Shown here: piece after piece, positions 50,815 through 60,631 of the stretch
Layout of the letters: every line of letters begins with the position of its first letter
Numbering within the stretch: position 1 is the stretch's first letter
NCBI RefSeq assembly: GCF_017303295.1
Contig: NZ_JAFKOK010000002.1
Coordinates: 365,544 to 429,543 of the forward strand
DNA: 64,000 nucleotides
From: Rhodobacter sp. NTK016B
GTDB lineage: Bacteria > Pseudomonadota > Alphaproteobacteria > Rhodobacterales > Rhodobacteraceae
Direction: 5' to 3'
Notes under the pieces: model-generated
Database searches by the model: none
Seen by the model: only the letters and a program-made list of their open reading frames with translations
Told to the model about the DNA's origin: nothing
Position numbers and translations under genes: made by a program

Positions 50815-51837
50815 ATGAAGACCACGCTTCAGGTACAGCTTGCTGCGCGCCCCGGCCCCGAAGGGCCCGCCCTGCAGAATTTCGCGCTGTGCGACGTGCC
50901 CCTTCGGGCACCGGGCGCGGGCGAGGTGCTGCTTGAGACGCTCTATCTGTCTCTTGACCCCTATATGCGCGCCCGGATGTATGAGGGGGCGAATTACGCC
51001 GCAAGCGCCGCTCTGGGCGCGCCGATGCCCGGCGCGACCATTGCCCGGGTGGGGACGTCGAATGCCGACGGCTTTGCGCCCGGCGATCTGGTCGAAAGCG
51101 CGCATGGCTGGCAAAGCCACCATGTCGCCAGCCCCGACACGCTGCGCCCGATCCCCGATACCGGCCTGCCGGTCACGACCGAGCTGGGCGTTCTGGGAAT
51201 GGCCGGTCACACGGGCTATGGCGGCCTTTTGCGGTATGGTCGGCCGCAAAAGGGCGAAACGGTACTGGTTTCCGCCGCGTCGGGCGCGGTGGGCTCCGTG
51301 GTCGGGCAGGTCGCCCGGATCAAGGGTTGCCGGGTCATCGGCATTGCCAGCGGCGAACAGAAGTGCCGCTATCTGACCGACGAGCTTGGCTTCGACGTCG
51401 CCCTTGATCGCCGCGATCCCTGGTTCGACGCGAAACTGGCCGCCGCCTGCGAGACGGGGATTGATGTCTATTTCGACAATGTCGGCGGCGAGATCTTTGC
51501 CGCGACGATCCCCCTGCTCAATACCGGCGCCCGGATCGCGGTCTGCGGCACGATCTCGGTCGACCGCAACCAGCCCCCGGCGCAGGGCACCGACCGCCTG
51601 ACCATGCTGCATTCGGCCATTCTTGTGAAACAGCTCAGCCTGCAGGGGTTTCTGTATACCGGCCTGCTGGACATGACCGAGGCGTTCCGGCGCGACATGA
51701 CGGCGTGGATCGCGTCGGGAGAGCTGCGCTACCGCGAGGATATCGTCGACGGGCTCGAAAACGCGCCCGAGGCGTTCCTCAGGCTGTTTACCGGCGAGAA
51801 TTTCGGCAAGAGCATCGTTCGGGTCGCGCACGCCTGA
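50815..51837 (+). CDS. NADP-dependent oxidoreductase, medium-chain (CurA/YncB-like)
   Basis: This 340-aa protein belongs to the zinc-independent MDR group of leukotriene B4 12-hydroxydehydrogenase/CurA-type enone reductases. Landmarks are SLDPYMRARM near residue 44, the nucleotide fold VSAASGAVGSVVGQVA around 155, and DNVGGEIF. It reduces alpha,beta-unsaturated ketones with NADPH. AGGACAA precedes the ATG. It follows the AraC gene by 47 bp, possibly in one transcript, but its role with the TRAP operon is unknown. It ends before a strong bidirectional terminator. Confidence 0.87.
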   Translation: MKTTLQVQLAARPGPEGPALQNFALCDVPLRAPGAGEVLLETLYLSLDPYMRARMYEGANYAASAALGAPMPGATIARVGTSNADGFAPGDLVESAHGWQSHHVASPDTLRPIPDTGLPVTTELGVLGMAGHTGYGGLLRYGRPQKGETVLVSAASGAVGSVVGQVARIKGCRVIGIASGEQKCRYLTDELGFDVALDRRDPWFDAKLAAACETGIDVYFDNVGGEIFAATIPLLNTGARIAVCGTISVDRNQPPAQGTDRLTMLHSAILVKQLSLQGFLYTGLLDMTEAFRRDMTAWIASGELRYREDIVDGLENAPEAFLRLFTGENFGKSIVRVAHA

Positions 51838-51856
51838 CAGGGTTGCCGAAAAACAA

Positions 51857-51882
51857 GCGCGCCCATCTGCCGATGGGCGCGC
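51857..51882. terminator. bidirectional hairpin terminator
   Basis: A perfect 10-bp GC-rich stem (51857-51866 with 51873-51882) with a 6-nt loop lies between two converging genes. T runs are short on both sides, so termination may be partly by stem strength. Confidence 0.7.
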
Positions 51883-51918
51883 CGATCTTGGTTGGCAACA
51901 GAGCGCAGCACCCGCCGT

Positions 51919-54900
51919 CTAGAAATCCGACGCTGAAAGCGCGGCGGCCATGTCGGCGCGCATCGCCTCGGCGGCGTGCTCCTTGACCGGACCGAAGCCC
52001 CGAACCTGCATCACCATGGCGGCGATCCGCGCGGCCTCGTCGCGGTTCTCGGCGGTCAGGCCCGCGACCAGCCGATCCAGAAGCGCCCGGTACTCGCCGA
52101 TCATCGCGCGCTCCATCCGGCGCTCGGCGGAGTAACCGAATGGATCGAGCGCCGTGCCGCGCAGCGATTTCATCGTCGACAGCACCTTGAGCCCGCCTTG
52201 CATCCACGCGCCGAATTCGCGCTTGTAGGGGCGCCCGCGCGCATCCAGCCTGGACGAGAAGAAGGGCGGCGCCATGTGGTGCTTGACCTTGAAATCCCCT
52301 TCGAACCGCGCGCCGAGGCTGTCGTAGAACCCGGTCTGGCTGTGCAGACGCGCGACCTCGTATTCGTCCTTATAGGACATGACCTTGAAGAGGCCCTTCA
52401 TGGCGGCTTCGGTCAGCGCCCCCGGCGCGCCGGTTGCGGCGGTTTCAGCAACGCTGACCTCTTTCACGGAGTCGGTATAGCGCTTGGCCCAGCGCACGTT
52501 CTGGTAATCGGTCAGGAAAGCCGCGCGACGCGCTATCTGCTCGTCGAGGGTCTGCACCTGCGTGACCGGGATGGCCGCGATGCGCTCGACCGCCGCGCGG
52601 TCATTGACCACGATCCGACCCCAGGTAAACGCCGCCTTGTTGAGATCGGGCTTCACGCCATTGAGCTCGATCGCCCGCATCAGGCTTTCCTCGCACACCG
52701 GCACAAGCCCCGCCTGCCATGCCGCGCCAAGGATCATCACATTGGCATAGACGCTGTCGCCCAGTAGCGCCTCGGACAGCGTGTTGGCATCCAGCGTGTG
52801 CAGGCTTTCGGCATCGACCGTGTCGCGGATCGCGTGCAGACGGGCTCCGGCGTTCAGGTCGGCATCGCGGTTCTGAACCAGATCGCCGGTCGGCATCACC
52901 GCCGTGTTGACCACCGCGCGGGTCTCGCCCTTGCGATAGGTCATCGAGGCCTTGGGCGACGAGCTGACCACCAGATCGCAACCGATCAGGGCGTCGGCCG
53001 AGCTGGGCTCGATCTTGACCTGATTCAGCGCGCCTTCGCTCCCTGCCATGCGGATATAGCTGAGAACGGGCCCGAATTTCTGCGCAAAACCCATGAAATC
53101 GAGCACCGAGGCACCCTTTTGCTCAAGGTTCGCGGCCATCACGATCAACTGGCCCACCGTTACCACGCCTGTCCCCCCGACCCCGGTGACAAGAACATCC
53201 CACGGACGCGACAGGTCCGGCATCACCGGCACCGGCAGTTTTTTCGCAAGACCTTCAAGCTGCGCGGGATCGGCCCCTGCCCCGGCTTTCTTCAGCGTGC
53301 CGCCTTCGACGGTGACGAAGCTCGGGCAGAACCCGTTCACGCAGGTGAAATCCTTGTTGCAGGTATTCAGGTTGATCTTCCGCTTGCGCCCAAATTCGGT
53401 CTCCAGCGGCTCGACGCTGAGACAGTTGGATTCGACCGAACAATCGCCGCAGCCCTCGCAGACCAACGGGTTGATGACCGCGAATTTCTTCGGGTCTTCC
53501 ATCTTGCCACGCTTGCGCAGGCGGCGCTTTTCGGTGGCGCAGGTCTGTTGATAGATCAGCACGGTCGTGCCGGGGATCTCGCGCAAGGCGCGCTGCACGC
53601 GGTCCATCTCGCGCCGGTGCACGATCTCGATCCCCGCCGGAAAGTCCGAGCGGTCGAACGCTTCGGGCGCATCCGACACGATGACCACCTTCTTCGCGCC
53701 CTCCGCTGTCACCGATTGCGCGATGGCCGCCACCGTCAGCGGGCCGTCGACATCCTGCCCGCCGGTCATCGCGACCGCATCATTGAACAGGATCTTGTAG
53801 GTGATGTTGGTACCCGCCGCGATCGCCTGCCGCAGCGCCAGCGACCCCGAATGGTAATAGGTCCCGTCGCCGAGATTCTGAAAGACGTGCTTGTTGCCGT
53901 TGTACTTGGACCGCGACACCCAGTTCACACCTTCGCCGCCCATCTGGATCAGCGAGGTGGTGTTGCGGTTCATCCAACTGGCCATGAAGTGACAGCCGAT
54001 CCCGGCCAGCGCCTGACTGCCCTCGGGCACCTTGGTCGATGTGTTGTGCGGGCAGCCCGAGCAGAAATAGGGCGTGCGCGTCGCGCCCGGCACATGGATC
54101 GGCGCAGAAGCGGGGACGACGGATTTCGCCTTGTCCGCAAGCTGCAGCTCGGGGAAGTTCCGCTCAAGCCGGGCGGCGATATGCCCGGCCAGCATGACCG
54201 CGCCCAGCTCCTGCGTCCAGGGGATCAGCCGGTCGCCGTTCTCGTCGCGCTTGCCGACCATCCGCTCAGGCTTGCGGCCCGGATAATCGTAGAAATACTC
54301 CTTGAGCTGGCTTTCGATGATGCCGCGCTTTTCCTCGACGATCAGCAACTCGCGCTTGCCTTGGGCAAAGGACAGCGCGCCGTCATGTTCCAGCGGCCAG
54401 ACCATGCCGACCTTGTAGATGTCGATGCCGATCTCGCGCGCGCGGGCTTCGTCGATCCCCAGAAGGCGCAGCGCCTCAAGCACGTCGAGATGCGATTTGC
54501 CCGTGGTCACGATGCCGAAACGGGCCCCTGCATTGCCCCATTCGGCCCGGTCGATCGGATTGGCGCGGGCAAAGGCCAGCGCGGCGGCTTTCTTGTGCTC
54601 TAGCCGCGCCTCGATCTGTGGTCCGGGCAGGTCGGGCCAGCGGTAGTGCAGGCCATCTTCCGGCGCCTCGAAATCGGGCATGACGAAGTCGCGGTCCTTG
54701 GGCAGATCGAAAGACATCCCCGACTCGACGGTCTCCGAGATCGCCTTGAACCCGACCCACATCCCCGAGAAACGCGACAGCGCATAGCCCCATTCGGCGA
54801 AGGTCAGGAACTCGGCGACATTGGCCGGATTGAGGGTCGGCATGAAGAAGTTCATGAACGCGACATCCGACTGGTGCGACATCGACGAGGATACGCAGCC

Positions 54901-55359
54901 ATGGTCGTCGCCCGCCACCACCAGCACCCCGCCATGCGGCGACGAACCATAGGCATTGCCGTGCTTCAGCGCGTCCCCCGCCCGGTCGACGCCCGGCCCC
55001 TTGCCGTACCAGAGGCCGAAGACGCCATCGACGGTACGGTCCGGATCGGTCTCGACCTGCTGGGTGCCGATGATCTGCGTGGCGCCCAGTTCCTCATTCA
55101 CCGCGGGCACGAAATCGACGCCCGCCTCGGACACCAGCGTGCGGTTCTTCGACACTTCCAGATCGATCCCGCCCACGGGCGAGCCGCGATAGCCCGAGAT
55201 GAAGCCCCGCGTGCTCAGCCCCGCCTTACGGTCCCGCCGCGCCTGATCCAGCGCGATCCGCACAATGGCCTGCGTTCCGGTCAGGAAGACCCTGCCCTCG
55301 GTGCGCGTATAGCGGTCCAGCAGGTCGTAATCGCGTAGGATAGGCGTCTGGTCTGTCAT
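51919..55359 (-). CDS. indolepyruvate:ferredoxin oxidoreductase, single chain
   Basis: This 1146-aa fusion enzyme oxidatively decarboxylates aryl pyruvates (from aromatic amino acids) to aryl-acetyl-CoA and reduces ferredoxin. Visible parts: an N-terminal pyrimidine-binding domain with STRGFISGYRGSPVGG, a ThDP domain with CSGCPHNTS and GDGTYYHSGS, a Cys-rich iron-sulfur segment (CEGCGDCSVESNC then CNKDFTCVNGFC) near residue 645, and a gamma domain GVGGTGVVTVGQ near 715. GGGGGAG precedes ATG 55359. The divergent Lrp-type gene is its usual neighbour in this order of bacteria. Confidence 0.93.
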   Translation of the reverse strand: MTDQTPILRDYDLLDRYTRTEGRVFLTGTQAIVRIALDQARRDRKAGLSTRGFISGYRGSPVGGIDLEVSKNRTLVSEAGVDFVPAVNEELGATQIIGTQQVETDPDRTVDGVFGLWYGKGPGVDRAGDALKHGNAYGSSPHGGVLVVAGDDHGCVSSSMSHQSDVAFMNFFMPTLNPANVAEFLTFAEWGYALSRFSGMWVGFKAISETVESGMSFDLPKDRDFVMPDFEAPEDGLHYRWPDLPGPQIEARLEHKKAAALAFARANPIDRAEWGNAGARFGIVTTGKSHLDVLEALRLLGIDEARAREIGIDIYKVGMVWPLEHDGALSFAQGKRELLIVEEKRGIIESQLKEYFYDYPGRKPERMVGKRDENGDRLIPWTQELGAVMLAGHIAARLERNFPELQLADKAKSVVPASAPIHVPGATRTPYFCSGCPHNTSTKVPEGSQALAGIGCHFMASWMNRNTTSLIQMGGEGVNWVSRSKYNGNKHVFQNLGDGTYYHSGSLALRQAIAAGTNITYKILFNDAVAMTGGQDVDGPLTVAAIAQSVTAEGAKKVVIVSDAPEAFDRSDFPAGIEIVHRREMDRVQRALREIPGTTVLIYQQTCATEKRRLRKRGKMEDPKKFAVINPLVCEGCGDCSVESNCLSVEPLETEFGRKRKINLNTCNKDFTCVNGFCPSFVTVEGGTLKKAGAGADPAQLEGLAKKLPVPVMPDLSRPWDVLVTGVGGTGVVTVGQLIVMAANLEQKGASVLDFMGFAQKFGPVLSYIRMAGSEGALNQVKIEPSSADALIGCDLVVSSSPKASMTYRKGETRAVVNTAVMPTGDLVQNRDADLNAGARLHAIRDTVDAESLHTLDANTLSEALLGDSVYANVMILGAAWQAGLVPVCEESLMRAIELNGVKPDLNKAAFTWGRIVVNDRAAVERIAAIPVTQVQTLDEQIARRAAFLTDYQNVRWAKRYTDSVKEVSVAETAATGAPGALTEAAMKGLFKVMSYKDEYEVARLHSQTGFYDSLGARFEGDFKVKHHMAPPFFSSRLDARGRPYKREFGAWMQGGLKVLSTMKSLRGTALDPFGYSAERRMERAMIGEYRALLDRLVAGLTAENRDEAARIAAMVMQVRGFGPVKEHAAEAMRADMAAALSASDF

Positions 55360-55497
55360 GGCTCCCCCCAAGGTGGCGTGTGGCAGTGTCCACAATCCTG
55401 TGGGGATCAATCATGCATATCGCGTGTGAAAACGGGTTCCCTTTTTATCCAGAAACCTGTCATTCTTGTGCAGATAATTTCATCGTGAAGGCTGTTC

Positions 55498-55977
55498 ATG
55501 AAATCTGATTTCAAGATTGACCGACTCGAAGCAGAGATCGCGTCTTTGCTGCAAAAGGACGCCTCGATCGGCGTCGCCGAGCTTGCGAAACGGACGAACA
55601 GCTCGACCGCCACCTGCTGGCGCCGGATCCGCGCGATGGAAGAGGCAGGCGTCCTCAGTCCGCCCGTGCGCCTTGTCGACCCGGCCAAGGTAAACCGGCC
55701 CATGGATGCCTTCTGTCAGGTGCGGATGAAATCGCAGGATGCGAAGGCGCGGGCGGCGTTTCAACGAAGCATGGAGGCAGAGCCCGCCATCGTCGAGGTC
55801 TACTCGATTTCAGGCGACTGGGACTATTTGCTGCACATGGTGGTCCGCGACATCGCCGATCTTGAAGAGGTCCTGATGGAGCGCGTGCACGAACTCGACT
55901 GCGTCGCCAGCGCCTCAACCCTCTTCGTGCTGCGCCGGGTCAAACACACGACAATCATTCCCGTCGAGGAAACCTGA
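55498..55977 (+). CDS. Lrp/AsnC-family regulator
   Basis: This 159-aa regulator has an N-terminal HTH (about 5-55; IGVAELAKRTNSSTATCWRRI) and a C-terminal RAM/effector beta-alpha-beta domain (about 68-150; EVYSISGDWDYLLHMVV with the typical G-D-xD/Y turn). It is divergent from the indolepyruvate oxidoreductase gene, with 138 bp between starts, and likely activates it in response to aromatic amino acids. It is a compact, standard pair in alphaproteobacteria. Confidence 0.92.
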   Translation: MKSDFKIDRLEAEIASLLQKDASIGVAELAKRTNSSTATCWRRIRAMEEAGVLSPPVRLVDPAKVNRPMDAFCQVRMKSQDAKARAAFQRSMEAEPAIVEVYSISGDWDYLLHMVVRDIADLEEVLMERVHELDCVASASTLFVLRRVKHTTIIPVEET

Positions 55978-56211
55978 GGCACGGCAATGGCCCGCAAAAA
56001 CAACTGTCCATACGAAGCGTGGCGGAGAAGAAGCCGACGAAGATGCGCACTACACCTATGCTATAGCCCTCTAAAATTGAAACCCGAGCGGAAGGGTTCA
56101 AATGAGGCAGACAGTCGCGAAACTCAGACGTCTACTCCGGCGTTTGCGGCAGAGTTTCCCTGGAAAACCAGCCCGCCGTTTTTGTTCGACGCATAGGATT
56201 TCCGCAAAATA

Positions 56212-57417
56212 TCAACTGATTATTCTCTTTACCGCGCTTAATAGAAACTCGTCCTGGTAGTGGCCTGCAACGAAAGACAAGCCAACCGGACAATTGTCCA
56301 CGGTCAATAGCGGAACAGAGATTTCCGGCAAGCGTGCCACACCGGAAAACGCGGTGATGGTCATCGTCGGATCATAGAAGTCCATCACCGCTTCAAGCGT
56401 GTTCAGGGAGCCCTTCCGCGGAGCGATTTTCGGCGTCGTAGGGAAGCAAATCACCGTTTCCGGGGTGAAGAAGGCATTGATCTGCCTGAAGAGACTTTCA
56501 CACCTCGCCATGTTGTCCAGCGCCGCGATGCGGTCGAACTTCTGGACATTTCCGTAGGCCATCGAGAACGTGACGCCGAGTTCCGGCTTGCAAGCTTCGA
56601 TCCAGTTGCCCACCGTGCTCTGGAATTCGGCGGTCTGCAGATCACGCAATCCATTCAGGTTGCAGACCTTCAGTTCGCACGCCTCCCCGACGATCTCGGA
56701 GAATCTTACCGGCTCGACCACAAAGCCGGTGTGTTCTGCTATTCGACCCAAGGCGCCGCCAACTTCACCTTGAATGGCGGTATCCGCAGTCTCCAGCGCA
56801 TCCTGCAAGACGAGGATGCGTCGTGGCGATGGCATTGATGATGCGGGAGCGTTCAACAAGACGCGCATCGCCGCATCGAGCACGTCGAAGCGATCCGCCA
56901 GCACGCCTACGGTGCTGACGCTTGGCTGAAACGGCAAAACGCCAGCCTCGGATATCCGATGAAGAGAGGGACGCATCCCCCAAAGACCGCAAAGGCTTGC
57001 GGGAACACGGATGGACCCTCCCGCGTCCGTGCAAAGCGAAAAATCCGCAAAACCATTGGCGACGGAAGCAGCCGAGCCGCTGGACGACCCGCCGGGAATA
57101 CGATCCGGCGCTTTCGCGTTGCGGGGCGTGCCAAAATAGAAGCTCTCCCCGTCGAGGCTATACGTGAACTCATCCGCCACGGCCTTCCCGACGCAACGCG
57201 CTCCGGAAGCAAGCAACTGGTCGACGCAGAGCGCGTTGTGAACAGGTGCGGGATGTGCGTCCCGCCAAGCGGGACTTCCATAGGACGTCTTATGTCCCGC
57301 AAGGTCGATGTTGTCTTTCACGGTGAAGCGAAGCCCGTCCAGCGAACCGCTACGTACGGGCGCGAGGTCAAGCTGTCCGACCAGTGCGCCAGATGGGTCT
57401 GTTGGAGAGTTAGGCAT
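56212..57417 (-). CDS. amidase-signature enzyme
   Basis: This 401-aa protein has the amidase-signature Ser-Ser-Lys triad: Lys34 (FTVKDN), cis-Ser in GGSSSGS (110-115) and nucleophile Ser135 (DAGGSIR). It hydrolyses amides or related C-N bonds; the sequence is short for the family (usually 450-500 aa), lacking some C-terminal extension. Base use appears less GC-rich than in the flanking core genes, in line with an accessory region. It is monocistronic; a 10-bp inverted repeat lies about 100 bp upstream of its start. The substrate is unknown. Confidence 0.87.
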   Translation of the reverse strand: MPNSPTDPSGALVGQLDLAPVRSGSLDGLRFTVKDNIDLAGHKTSYGSPAWRDAHPAPVHNALCVDQLLASGARCVGKAVADEFTYSLDGESFYFGTPRNAKAPDRIPGGSSSGSAASVANGFADFSLCTDAGGSIRVPASLCGLWGMRPSLHRISEAGVLPFQPSVSTVGVLADRFDVLDAAMRVLLNAPASSMPSPRRILVLQDALETADTAIQGEVGGALGRIAEHTGFVVEPVRFSEIVGEACELKVCNLNGLRDLQTAEFQSTVGNWIEACKPELGVTFSMAYGNVQKFDRIAALDNMARCESLFRQINAFFTPETVICFPTTPKIAPRKGSLNTLEAVMDFYDPTMTITAFSGVARLPEISVPLLTVDNCPVGLSFVAGHYQDEFLLSAVKRIIS

Positions 57418-58061
57418 ATAGTCTATGTCCTGGAACGAATCTGAACGGATTTTCGGGCCGTTCTACATCGCCGGGGCAAGACGATCACGCTCGTCTGTCA
57501 TGATTTCCCAAAATCTGAAACAGGCTCAGCGCCCCTATCGCCTGTTTCAAGGGAAACCATTCTTAACGATCAACGGCCGCAAAGGGGTCAGAAGCGAGCG
57601 CCCTGGTTCCTGAGATATGTCGGGCTTTAGCGTAGAAACTGCGGTTTGCTATCTCACCCGGTGGAATGCGGTGATTGGCGGCAATATCGCGCAAAAGAGG
57701 GGAATTGGCAGGAAATGGCGGAGACGGAGGCAGAGGTTTCCGCTTTGTCCGCCGCTAATTTTTCCAAGGGGTTACGCTGGGTCCGGCCCCTACGTTTCTA
57801 TAGAACGGCAGCAGGTGTCTAGGCAAAGTGAAGCGTGAATTGTGTGCGGCCTTGATCGTAGTTCACTCTTATCTTGAACCTTCTTGCGGCGGCATCCAAT
57901 GTGTTGGCGGGATAGGCAAGCGATAGTGCCTACACGCCGTCAAAAACAGTGGAACCAGTCCTCGCTTCATCACTGTCAGTTCAAAAATTGCCCCACACTC
58001 CTTGATTGCTAGGTTCAAGGTATCTGCTATCTCCGCATGTCCACGTGATGGCGATAGATCA
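57418..58061. other. 644-bp region without supported genes
   Basis: I see no family resemblance in any frame. A perfect inverted repeat, TGAAACAGGC (57516-57525) with GCCTGTTTCA (57540-57549), has a 14-nt spacer. It lies upstream of the amidase gene and may be an operator or a terminator for transcripts coming from the right. The base composition is lower in GC than the core genes. Possible short frames near 57425-57838 have poor codon statistics by eye. Confidence 0.55.
57516..57549. repeat. 10-bp inverted repeat
   Basis: The arms are perfect over ten bases with a 14-nt spacer. No clear promoter is seen beside it. On the minus strand the second arm is followed by GATTTTGGG, too short a T run for a firm terminator. 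Confidence 0.6.
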
Positions 58062-58560
58062 GTTGGCGCCTCGGGCAGCCTCGGAAGTGCTGCGGTGCAG
58101 ATCGCCGCGGCAATGGGCGCAGAGGTCACCGGCAACTGCAGCCCCCGCAACGCCGACATGGTGGCCGCACTCGGGGCCGGCCGGGTCATCGACCATACGC
58201 AGCAGGAATTCACCCGACAGGCCGAGCGGCACGGCGTGATCTACGACACGATCGGCGTTTCGGCCTTCCCAAGGCCAGGGGGAGCCTGACCCGATCCGGC
58301 CGCTACGTCTGCCCGGTGCTGATCCTCGGCCTGCTGGGCGCGATGTTGCGCACCACGATTGCAGGCACGCGCAAGGCGCGCTTCTCGGTTACCGGCGTGC
58401 TCAAGTCGGACGCGCTGCGCCCGATGCTGGGCACCCTCGTCGAGATGGTCGAGGACAGGACGCTGATCCCTGTCATCGACCGGGTGTACGCTCTGGCCGA
58501 CCTAATCGAAGCGCACCGCCACATGGAACGGGTCACAAGCGCGGTAAAGTCGTCGTAGTG
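58062..58560 (+). pseudogene. decayed NAD(P)-dependent alcohol dehydrogenase (MDR)
   Basis: The reading begins abruptly inside an MDR protein at the nucleotide-binding stretch VGASGSLGSAAVQIAAAMG and continues to FPRPGG, where a frameshift occurs in a run of five G (58278-58282). Homology resumes in another frame with SLTRSGRYVCPVL to HRHME. A second shift near 58528 would be needed to reach the expected GKVVV ending. The N-terminal 140-150 residues are missing. It therefore appears to be a remnant of a zinc-type or quinone-oxidoreductase-type dehydrogenase, not a working gene. Confidence 0.75.
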
Positions 58561-58586
58561 GATGGGCACAGGTGCAGATCAAGCGC

Positions 58587-59447
58587 TCACATGTATCCGA
58601 GCGTTTGTGCTAGGCGCCGGATGTGCGGCGGCAAATGCGAGAGGTCGGGAAAGGTCTCCGGTTCGGGCTGGAGGCGAAATTCGGGGGCGTTGAGAAACTT
58701 TGGGTCGGCGCCGTAGGTCGCTTTCGCGGGCCCCAAAAAGGCGAAAGGAGATCGTTCGGGGCGACGCATGGCAGCGATGTCTGCCGCCGAGCGCGAAAGC
58801 CCCAGAAAGGCCAGCACGGTCTCAAGTGTGGTTTCGGGCGCGCGGATCAGGTCTTCGCCGCGAACTTGCAAAATCGCATCCTGGGGGAGGTTCTCGGCGA
58901 AACGCAGGATGTTTCGGTGCGCGCGGTTCCAGACCTGTAAGGCAGACGCTTGTCTCAGGTTGATCCCGGCGCTGTGTGCCCTGTCCCATCGCACGATTTC
59001 CTCCCACGACGTGCAGACATCTACCGGGTTCCGGGTCAGGTGTAGGTATCGCGCATTGGGAAAGATGCGCTGCGCGCGCCGGAGAGCGGTCATCGAAAGC
59101 GCCGTTTCCGGGGTCTTGTCCACAAGCTGCTGCGGCGCGAGCGCATCAGTGATATAGTGGAGAAGCCGCTCGGTGGTCCAATCGTTGCGCGCCTCCAGCC
59201 ATCGCTGAGCCTGGGCGACGGCCGTGTCCGACTGGACGCCAGACTCAAGATGGGCCAGCAACCGAAGGATGCCATGCCGATGCACGTCATTCGGCGGCGC
59301 GTAGACGGCCAGAAGCTCGCCTATGGTTTCGGTCATGAACAGTTTCAGCTCCGGCGCGCCGAACAGAGCCGGGTGCTGCCCGAGCATCGCCGCGAACAGA
59401 GAGGAGAAGCTTCGAGGCGCTGTGAGAACAACAACCGGACCGGTCAT
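58587..59447 (-). CDS. sulfotransferase-family protein
   Basis: This 286-aa protein has the PAPS-binding P-loop-like 5'-PSB motif TAPRSFSSL at residues 8-16 and a 3'-phosphate-binding stretch RYLHLTRNPVDVCTSW near 140-155. It should transfer sulfate from PAPS to a hydroxyl or amine, or act as a related Stf0-like enzyme. ATG 59447 has GAGAGG upstream; an ATG at 59468 would add seven residues. It is the downstream member of a minus-strand group with radical SAM, hydroxylase and TPR-acyltransferase genes, separated from them by about 120 bp. Confidence 0.82.
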   Translation of the reverse strand: MTGPVVVLTAPRSFSSLFAAMLGQHPALFGAPELKLFMTETIGELLAVYAPPNDVHRHGILRLLAHLESGVQSDTAVAQAQRWLEARNDWTTERLLHYITDALAPQQLVDKTPETALSMTALRRAQRIFPNARYLHLTRNPVDVCTSWEEIVRWDRAHSAGINLRQASALQVWNRAHRNILRFAENLPQDAILQVRGEDLIRAPETTLETVLAFLGLSRSAADIAAMRRPERSPFAFLGPAKATYGADPKFLNAPEFRLQPEPETFPDLSHLPPHIRRLAQTLGYM

Positions 59448-59566
59448 GAAACCTCTCGTTTCGCCCACATGGCTGGGCCGGAAAGAAGATACGGCCCCAA
59501 GCGACTTGCCAGCCTCGTGAAAACGACGGCGGTGCCGTGTCCGCCCCTCTCAGCCTGGGGGGGCGG

Positions 59567-60631
59567 TCAGGCCGGCAGGACCCGACGTCGTGCCGTGTCG
59601 CTATGCGCGCTCAGTCGTGTCCATTGGTCGCCCACGAACAGCCGCTCCCACACATCGAACGCGTCCGAACTTGACTGTCGGCCCCGCCTGCGCATGACGT
59701 CCCTGTTCTCGTTCCGGACATGCGATGTCATGCCGCTGGCATAGGTCCTGCACTGGCGGCAGTCGAAGGTTGGGTGCGAGCACTTCAGGTCGCTCCGCGC
59801 CTGATCCACGAAATAAGTCTGGTGCACCGAATCCGACCGGCTGGCGCAATCGCGCGCGACGCCGGTTTCGTCAAGGTCGTAGGGGCTTTCGCTTGTGATC
59901 CAGTCGTCATAGGCGCTCGAATAAACGATCGTTTCCGGCAATTCGTCGCGCAACCCATCGATGATCGTGCGGGCGCGGGCGTAGTCCTCATCGCGCAGGA
60001 TCAGGTTCCGGTCCTGATCGCTGAACCGGAGATAATCGTCTCGTGACGGCTGATCGACGCTGATCGACGTTTCGTAGACCTCTGTGGGGGCGAAGTAGTT
60101 GAACGTCATAGGCACGCCGTGTTTGGCGCAGGCGTAGGCCATCGGCCGGATCTCGTCGAGGTTCATGGCATTGATCGTGAAAACGAAGACCGCCCGGGGA
60201 TCGTTCGCATAGTTTCGAAATGCTTTCGCCGTGACATCGGCGCCACGGGTCAGGGCCGTGGTGGCCTCGCCCCCCCAAAGCGACACATGGATACGATAGC
60301 GCACGTCGTCCGGAATGCGCCGCGTGCCGTTGGTTGCGATCATGCCTGCGGGAATGTACTCGGCCGCAGCCCGCACCCGGTCGATCGCCAGCGCTGGTTC
60401 TGCGCCGGCGAGGAAGGCATAGGTGATCCCGCGCTCGGCTTCGCGCTGGAAGAACTTCCTCCAACGCTCCGCGTCGGACACTTCGGTATGCTTGTAGGCA
60501 TGCTCCCCCGAAAAAAAGAGGCATCCCTCACAGGTCAGGTTGCAGGTTGCCGAGATCTCGTAGGTGGAGGTCTTTATCGCCCGGGCACCGAGTTGAAGGC
60601 GACGCAGTCGCGATGGCGGCGGTGGTGTCAT
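59567..60631 (-). CDS. radical SAM protein with C-terminal auxiliary cysteines
   Basis: This 354-aa protein has the radical SAM motif Cys30-x3-Cys34-x2-Cys37 (CNLTCEGC) and the following GAEPAL and ATNG segments. Four cysteines near the C-terminus (262, 284, 291, 294) suggest an auxiliary iron-sulfur site similar to SPASM/twitch domains. Such enzymes modify peptides or small molecules. The ATG overlaps the stop of the upstream hydroxylase gene (ATGA, 60628-60631), so the two are translationally coupled. No precursor peptide is evident next to it. Confidence 0.85.
   Translation of the reverse strand: MTPPPPSRLRRLQLGARAIKTSTYEISATCNLTCEGCLFFSGEHAYKHTEVSDAERWRKFFQREAERGITYAFLAGAEPALAIDRVRAAAEYIPAGMIATNGTRRIPDDVRYRIHVSLWGGEATTALTRGADVTAKAFRNYANDPRAVFVFTINAMNLDEIRPMAYACAKHGVPMTFNYFAPTEVYETSISVDQPSRDDYLRFSDQDRNLILRDEDYARARTIIDGLRDELPETIVYSSAYDDWITSESPYDLDETGVARDCASRSDSVHQTYFVDQARSDLKCSHPTFDCRQCRTYASGMTSHVRNENRDVMRRRGRQSSSDAFDVWERLFVGDQWTRLSAHSDTARRRVLPA

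Noticed and set aside
52798..54603. A 601-codon plus-strand open frame
   Set aside because: Antisense to the indolepyruvate oxidoreductase gene, which is plainly real.
56085..56110. T-loop-like GGTTCAAAT as part of a tRNA
   Set aside because: No matching acceptor or anticodon stems around it; no tRNA can be folded by eye.
55987..56196. 70-codon frame after the Lrp gene
   Set aside because: Composition is unlike coding sequence and no motif or family is recognised.
57425..57838. Short plus-strand frames upstream of the MDR relic
   Set aside because: No ribosome sites, homology or conserved features; kept as non-coding.
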